A stretch of 64,000 bases of DNA from CAVQCX01 sp963711095 (GTDB taxonomy: Bacteria > Pseudomonadota > Gammaproteobacteria > Chromatiales > Chromatiaceae). The translations under genes and the position numbers were made by a program. Under the pieces are notes generated by a model that had not been told where the DNA came from, made no database searches, and saw only the letters and a program-made list of their open reading frames with translations. Shown piece by piece: positions 60,954 to 64,000 of this stretch; position 1 is the first letter of the stretch; every line of letters begins with the position of its first letter. The DNA lies in NCBI GenBank assembly GCA_963711095.1, contig CAVQCX010000015.1, forward strand, positions 62,001-126,000, read 5' to 3'.

Positions 60954-61958
60954 TCAGCGTCCCTCGTCCGGGCGCGTACCGCTGCTCAGCAGCAGCCCGG
61001 GGCTCTGGCGGATCTGGCGGGAGAATTCCGCCATGTTGCGGCTGGTCGCCTCCAGGTCGTAGGCGATGGCGCCGACGTGCTGCGACACCAGCTGCAGGCT
61101 GGTGCGCAGGTCCTTGGCCGCCTGCTCGACGTCCCCCCGGCTGCCGCTCACCATGGCCTCGGACTGCTCCAGGGTGCGGTGCAGTACCGCCTGGCTGGCC
61201 TCCAGACGCTGGGAGAGGTCGCGGAAGTTGGTCGCGCCCGCCTCCATCGCCTTGAGCATGGCGGCGATACGCTCGCGATTGTCCGACCCGACCAGCTGGC
61301 TCAGATCCTCCGCCCCGGCGTTGAGGCGTCCGGCCAGCTCGCGCACCTGGGCGAGCACCTCATCCACCCCCTGATCCAGCTTGGCGGCGCCGCTCTCCAG
61401 GTGCCCGACGATCTGGGGGGTGCCCTTCTGGAGGCTCTCGGCGATGGCCCCGATGCGGGCATCCAGGTTTTCGATCAGGGGCATCAGACCGTTACGGCTG
61501 AGCTGGTTGACCTCGCCGGCGATCGCATCCACCGCCGCAAACAGGTTGGCGCCCTCCTGGCCGTTCATCACCGCCCCCGGGGCCAGCAGCTGCTTGGAGC
61601 TGCCCTGGGCGATGTCGATCATGACCTCCGAGAGCAGGCCCGGTGAGATCACCCGCGCCAGGCTGTCGGCCGGGATCGGCCAGGCACCAGGCCCGGAGCG
61701 CTGCAGCTCCAGGGCAACCCGGTAGCGGGTCCGCCCCGTCTGGTGCTCCGGCTCGATCGCGCCGATGCGCCCGATCCGGAAGCCCTCATAGGTCACCGGT
61801 GTGCCGGGCGCCAGGCCGGCGACGTTGCCGTAGTAGACATAGAAGGTGTCGGTGGGGCCGGTGCGCCCGGTGAGGTAGGCGAGCATCGCCATCAGGCCGG
61901 CGAGCATGGCCAGCACGAACAGGCCGACCGTCAGATAGGAGATCTGCTGGTATCGCAT
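60954..61958 (-). CDS. MCE-domain lipid-binding protein (MlaD-like)
   Basis: The 334-residue protein has one N-terminal membrane helix (YLTVGLFVLAMLAGLMAMLAYL), an MCE domain with VTYEGFRIGRIGAI, and a long C-terminal helical region with heptad-like repeats (about residues 150-310) that could form a tube or coiled coil. MlaD hexamers couple the inner-membrane ABC transporter to periplasmic lipid movement. The extended C-terminus is longer than E. coli MlaD (about 180 residues), recalling PqiB/YebT-type or long MCE proteins. It lies directly after the ATPase gene. Confidence 0.88.
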   Translation of the reverse strand: MRYQQISYLTVGLFVLAMLAGLMAMLAYLTGRTGPTDTFYVYYGNVAGLAPGTPVTYEGFRIGRIGAIEPEHQTGRTRYRVALELQRSGPGAWPIPADSLARVISPGLLSEVMIDIAQGSSKQLLAPGAVMNGQEGANLFAAVDAIAGEVNQLSRNGLMPLIENLDARIGAIAESLQKGTPQIVGHLESGAAKLDQGVDEVLAQVRELAGRLNAGAEDLSQLVGSDNRERIAAMLKAMEAGATNFRDLSQRLEASQAVLHRTLEQSEAMVSGSRGDVEQAAKDLRTSLQLVSQHVGAIAYDLEATSRNMAEFSRQIRQSPGLLLSSGTRPDEGR

Positions 61959-61963
61959 GGCGA

Positions 61964-62755
61964 TCAGCGGCCGGTGAGCCGACGCAGATAGGCGTCCGCG
62001 TCCACCTCGCCGGACTCGGGCACGCGGTTGAGCAGGCTCTGGACCCGGGGGTTAGGGCAAGCGCGCACCTCGTCCACGGTACCAGTCATCAGGATCTCCC
62101 CGCGATCCAGGAAGGTCATCCGATCGGCGATCTTGAAGGCCGACTCCAGCTCGTGGGTCACCACCACGATGGTCATGCGCATGGCCGCCCGCAGCTTCAG
62201 GATCAGCTCGTCGAGCTCGGCAGAGACCACCGGGTCCAATCCCGCCGAGGGCTCGTCGAAGAACAGCAGCCTGGGGTCCATGACGATGGCGCGGGCCACC
62301 GCCGCGCGCTTGATCATGCCCCCGGAGAGCTGGGCCGGCATCAGCGCCTCGAAGCCCGCGAGATTCACCACCTCGAGCTTCATGCGCGCCATGATGCGCA
62401 TGGTCTGCTCGTCCAGGCGGGTGTGCTCGCGCAGCGGCAGCATCACATTCTCCAACACGCTCATGGAGTTGAACAAGGCCCCGCCTTGGAAGGCCACGCC
62501 CATGCTGCGACGCAGGGCGTACATCTCCTTGCTCGCGCGCCGGGTGATGTCCCGTCCGAGCAGGCGGATACTGCCCCCGAAAGGCCGCTCCAGCCCCAGC
62601 AGCTGGCGCAGCAAGGTCGACTTTCCCGAGCCCGAGCCGCCCATGATCACCAGGATCTCGCCGGCGCGCACGCTCAAGCTCACGCCCTTGAGGATGTCGC
62701 GCCCGCTGTAGCGCACACGCAGGTCCTGGACCTCGATGGCCGGTGTCTCGCCCAC
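61964..62755 (-). CDS. ABC transporter ATPase (MlaF-like)
   Basis: The 263-residue ATPase has Walker A (MGGSGSGKSTLLRQ), signature (LSGGMIKRAAVARAI) and Walker B (LLFFDEPSAGLDP) typical of MlaF, including the LSGGM variation. It drives phospholipid transport with MlaE and the MCE protein. It lies between mlaE and mlaD on the same strand with very short gaps, so it is one operon. Confidence 0.94.
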   Translation of the reverse strand: MGETPAIEVQDLRVRYSGRDILKGVSLSVRAGEILVIMGGSGSGKSTLLRQLLGLERPFGGSIRLLGRDITRRASKEMYALRRSMGVAFQGGALFNSMSVLENVMLPLREHTRLDEQTMRIMARMKLEVVNLAGFEALMPAQLSGGMIKRAAVARAIVMDPRLLFFDEPSAGLDPVVSAELDELILKLRAAMRMTIVVVTHELESAFKIADRMTFLDRGEILMTGTVDEVRACPNPRVQSLLNRVPESGEVDADAYLRRLTGR

Positions 62756-62759
62756 GGCC

Positions 62760-63563
62760 TCAGCGGTTCATGAAATAGGTGAACAGCATGTCGGCGATCA
62801 GGATGGCGGCGATGGAGATCACCACCGCCCGGGTGGTGGAGCGCCCCACCCCTTCGGCGCCGCCGCTCACGGAGAAGCCGTTGGCCACCCCGATCAGGGT
62901 GATCAGCACCGAGAACACCCCGCTCTTGGCGAGCCCCTGGAGCACATCCTCCACGCTCAGTGCATCCAGGGTGCGCTGCCAATATACGTCAAGCCCCATA
63001 CCCAGGCGCGGCGCGCTGTAGAGCCCGCCTCCCAGCAGGCCCAGCAGATCGGCGAAGAAAGTGACCGCCGGCAGCATGACCAGCATGGCGACCAGGGCCG
63101 GCGCGACCAGGAAGCGCACCGGATTGATGCCGATCACGCGCAGCGCGTCGATCTCCTGGGAGATCATCATGGTGCCGATGCGCGCGGCGAATGCCGAGCC
63201 CGAGCGCCCGGCCACCAGGATGGCGACGATCAGGGGCGCGAACTCCCGGGTTACCGAGAGCGCGATCCCGAGCACCACCTGGCCCTGGGCCCCGAAGGTC
63301 TCCAGGGTATGTATGCCCTGGATGGCGAGCATCGCCCCCACCGTCAGAGACAGCACGGCGATGATCGGCAGGGCGTTGAGGCCCACCGAGACCATCTCCC
63401 GGACGATCCGGTTCATGCGCACCGGCTGGCCGATGCGCCACCCCCAAGCAATCCAGTACAGGCTCTCCCCCAGCAGCGCCCCGTGGTAACCGAGCTCCTC
63501 CACGCCCCGGACACTGCGCCGCCCCAAGGCCTCCACCGCCGCGGCCGCGCGCAGCTCAGCCAT
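62760..63563 (-). CDS. ABC transporter permease (MlaE-like)
   Basis: The 267-residue membrane protein has the MlaE pattern: LPIIAVLSLTVGAMLAIQG, VLGIALSVTREFAPLIVAILVAGRSGSAFAARIGTM, EIDALRVIGINPVRFLV and a C-terminal YFMNR. It forms the inner membrane part of a lipid transporter. Its start region overlaps the end of the STAS gene by 8 bases, indicating coupling. Confidence 0.94.
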   Translation of the reverse strand: MAELRAAAAVEALGRRSVRGVEELGYHGALLGESLYWIAWGWRIGQPVRMNRIVREMVSVGLNALPIIAVLSLTVGAMLAIQGIHTLETFGAQGQVVLGIALSVTREFAPLIVAILVAGRSGSAFAARIGTMMISQEIDALRVIGINPVRFLVAPALVAMLVMLPAVTFFADLLGLLGGGLYSAPRLGMGLDVYWQRTLDALSVEDVLQGLAKSGVFSVLITLIGVANGFSVSGGAEGVGRSTTRAVVISIAAILIADMLFTYFMNR

Positions 63564-63882
63564 GGGCCAGGGCGTCGTCGATGGAAGCGTGGATGGGAAA
63601 GACGCTGTCCAGGTGGGCGAGCTGCAGCACCATGAGCGCCGAGGGACTCACCCCCACCAGGCCGAAGGCCAGCCGTCGCTCTCGCGCCAGCTGATAGCCC
63701 TCCACCAGGCTCGCCACCCCGGAGCTGTCGATATACTCGACCTGCGAGAGGTCCACCAGCACCCCGCTGCACTCGAGCACCCCGAGGATCGCCCGGCGCG
63801 CCTCCGGCGAGCTCGACATGTCCACCTCGCCGCCGAGAACAACGACCTGCAGGGGCCCCTGATCGATGATCTCGCACTTCAA
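63556..63882 (-). CDS. STAS-domain protein (anti-sigma factor antagonist type)
   Basis: The 108-residue protein is a single STAS domain with the phosphorylation-site-like segment VEYIDSSGVASLVEGY, as in SpoIIAA/RsbV and in MlaB. It could be the MlaB-type cytoplasmic subunit of the transporter or an antagonist of the RsbW-like protein encoded upstream. The start is a TTG at 63882, overlapping the upstream stop. The serine pair DSSG suits regulatory phosphorylation. Confidence 0.85.
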   Translation of the reverse strand: MKCEIIDQGPLQVVVLGGEVDMSSSPEARRAILGVLECSGVLVDLSQVEYIDSSGVASLVEGYQLARERRLAFGLVGVSPSALMVLQLAHLDSVFPIHASIDDALAHG

Positions 63883-64000
63883 GGCAGGCTCAACCTCTTG
63901 CGCATCTCCAGGAGATTGCCAGGCCCCCCCGCCACCGGCAGAAACACCATCTGGTCCATCACCTCGCGGATGAAATGGCTGCCCAGGCCCCCCGGACGCA
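63879..64000 (-). CDS. RsbW-like anti-sigma kinase, C-terminal end (5' part outside window)
   Basis: Only the last 39 codons are inside the window. The peptide RPGGLGSHFIREVMDQM matches the GGxGLG motif of the GHKL ATPase domain in RsbW/SpoIIAB-type serine kinases, near their C-terminus, and ends NLLEMRKRLSLP. The stop overlaps the STAS gene start (TTGA). A kinase and a STAS antagonist encoded together suggest a partner-switching module. Confidence 0.6.
   Translation of the reverse strand, partial: RPGGLGSHFIREVMDQMVFLPVAGGPGNLLEMRKRLSLP

Noticed and set aside
1..64000. tRNA and rRNA genes
   Set aside because: I looked for the conserved T-arm pattern and rRNA blocks by eye and found none. 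A tRNA scan would be needed to be certain.

Overview
The window is high-GC chromosomal DNA that looks like a gammaproteobacterium, most likely a sulfur-oxidising member of the Chromatiales or a relative. The evidence is classical gammaproteobacterial gene order (slmA-argB-algC-coaBC/radC-rpmB-rpmG; M16-M16-rsmD-coaD-fdx/ftsY-ftsE-ftsX-rpoH; coxB-coxA-ctaG-coxC-surf1-sco-ctaA-ctaB), a flavocytochrome c sulfide dehydrogenase pair (fccAB), and a secreted Gly/Tyr-repeat protein resembling sulfur globule proteins. No rRNA, tRNA or CRISPR array was recognised.

Layout. 1-23.5 kb is mostly housekeeping: a SlmA-like regulator, argB, membrane-anchored algC, coaBC (frameshifted), radC, rpmB/rpmG, a fatty-acid desaturase, a hydantoinase/oxoprolinase-like protein, a Gld-type ABC exporter operon with a frameshifted DUF4340 gene, mutM, ferredoxin, coaD, rsmD, two M16 proteases, ftsY, ftsEX and rpoH. 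23.5-30.2 kb is looser: a palindromic MITE-like element, the sulfur-globule-like gene, pyruvate kinase, a large membrane protein, psiE, and several intergenic repeats.

30.2-44.9 kb is the most distinctive region, a multihaem cytochrome locus. It encodes a tetrahaem NapC/NirT quinol dehydrogenase, two decahaem OmcA/MtrC-type outer-membrane lipoproteins, an MtrB/PioB-type outer-membrane barrel, a DmsE/MtrA-type periplasmic decahaem cytochrome (its tenth haem motif is in a shifted frame), a dihaem cytochrome c4-like protein, fccAB, a DUF302 protein and a LysR regulator. Together these are the parts of a quinol-to-cell-surface electron conduit with periplasmic sulfide oxidation built into the same gene set. 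I infer extracellular electron exchange, in one or both directions, linked to sulfide oxidation.

45.3-59 kb carries ccoS/ccoI (copper delivery for cbb3 oxidase), small conserved membrane proteins, dispersed repeats, and an aa3-type cytochrome c oxidase operon with haem A synthesis (ctaA, ctaB), surf1 and a SCO-like gene. The oxidase operon shows damage: ctaG (cox11) is a short remnant, and coxB is split by a frameshift from its fused cytochrome c domain. 59-64 kb has a universal stress protein and an Mla/MCE-type lipid-transport operon (lipoprotein, MlaD, MlaF, MlaE) preceded by STAS and RsbW-like genes.

Four conserved genes (coaBC, DUF4340, dmsE, coxB) each carry one apparent single-base frameshift, so sequencing error must be excluded before any of these is called decay. 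The ctaG loss cannot be explained by one base error.
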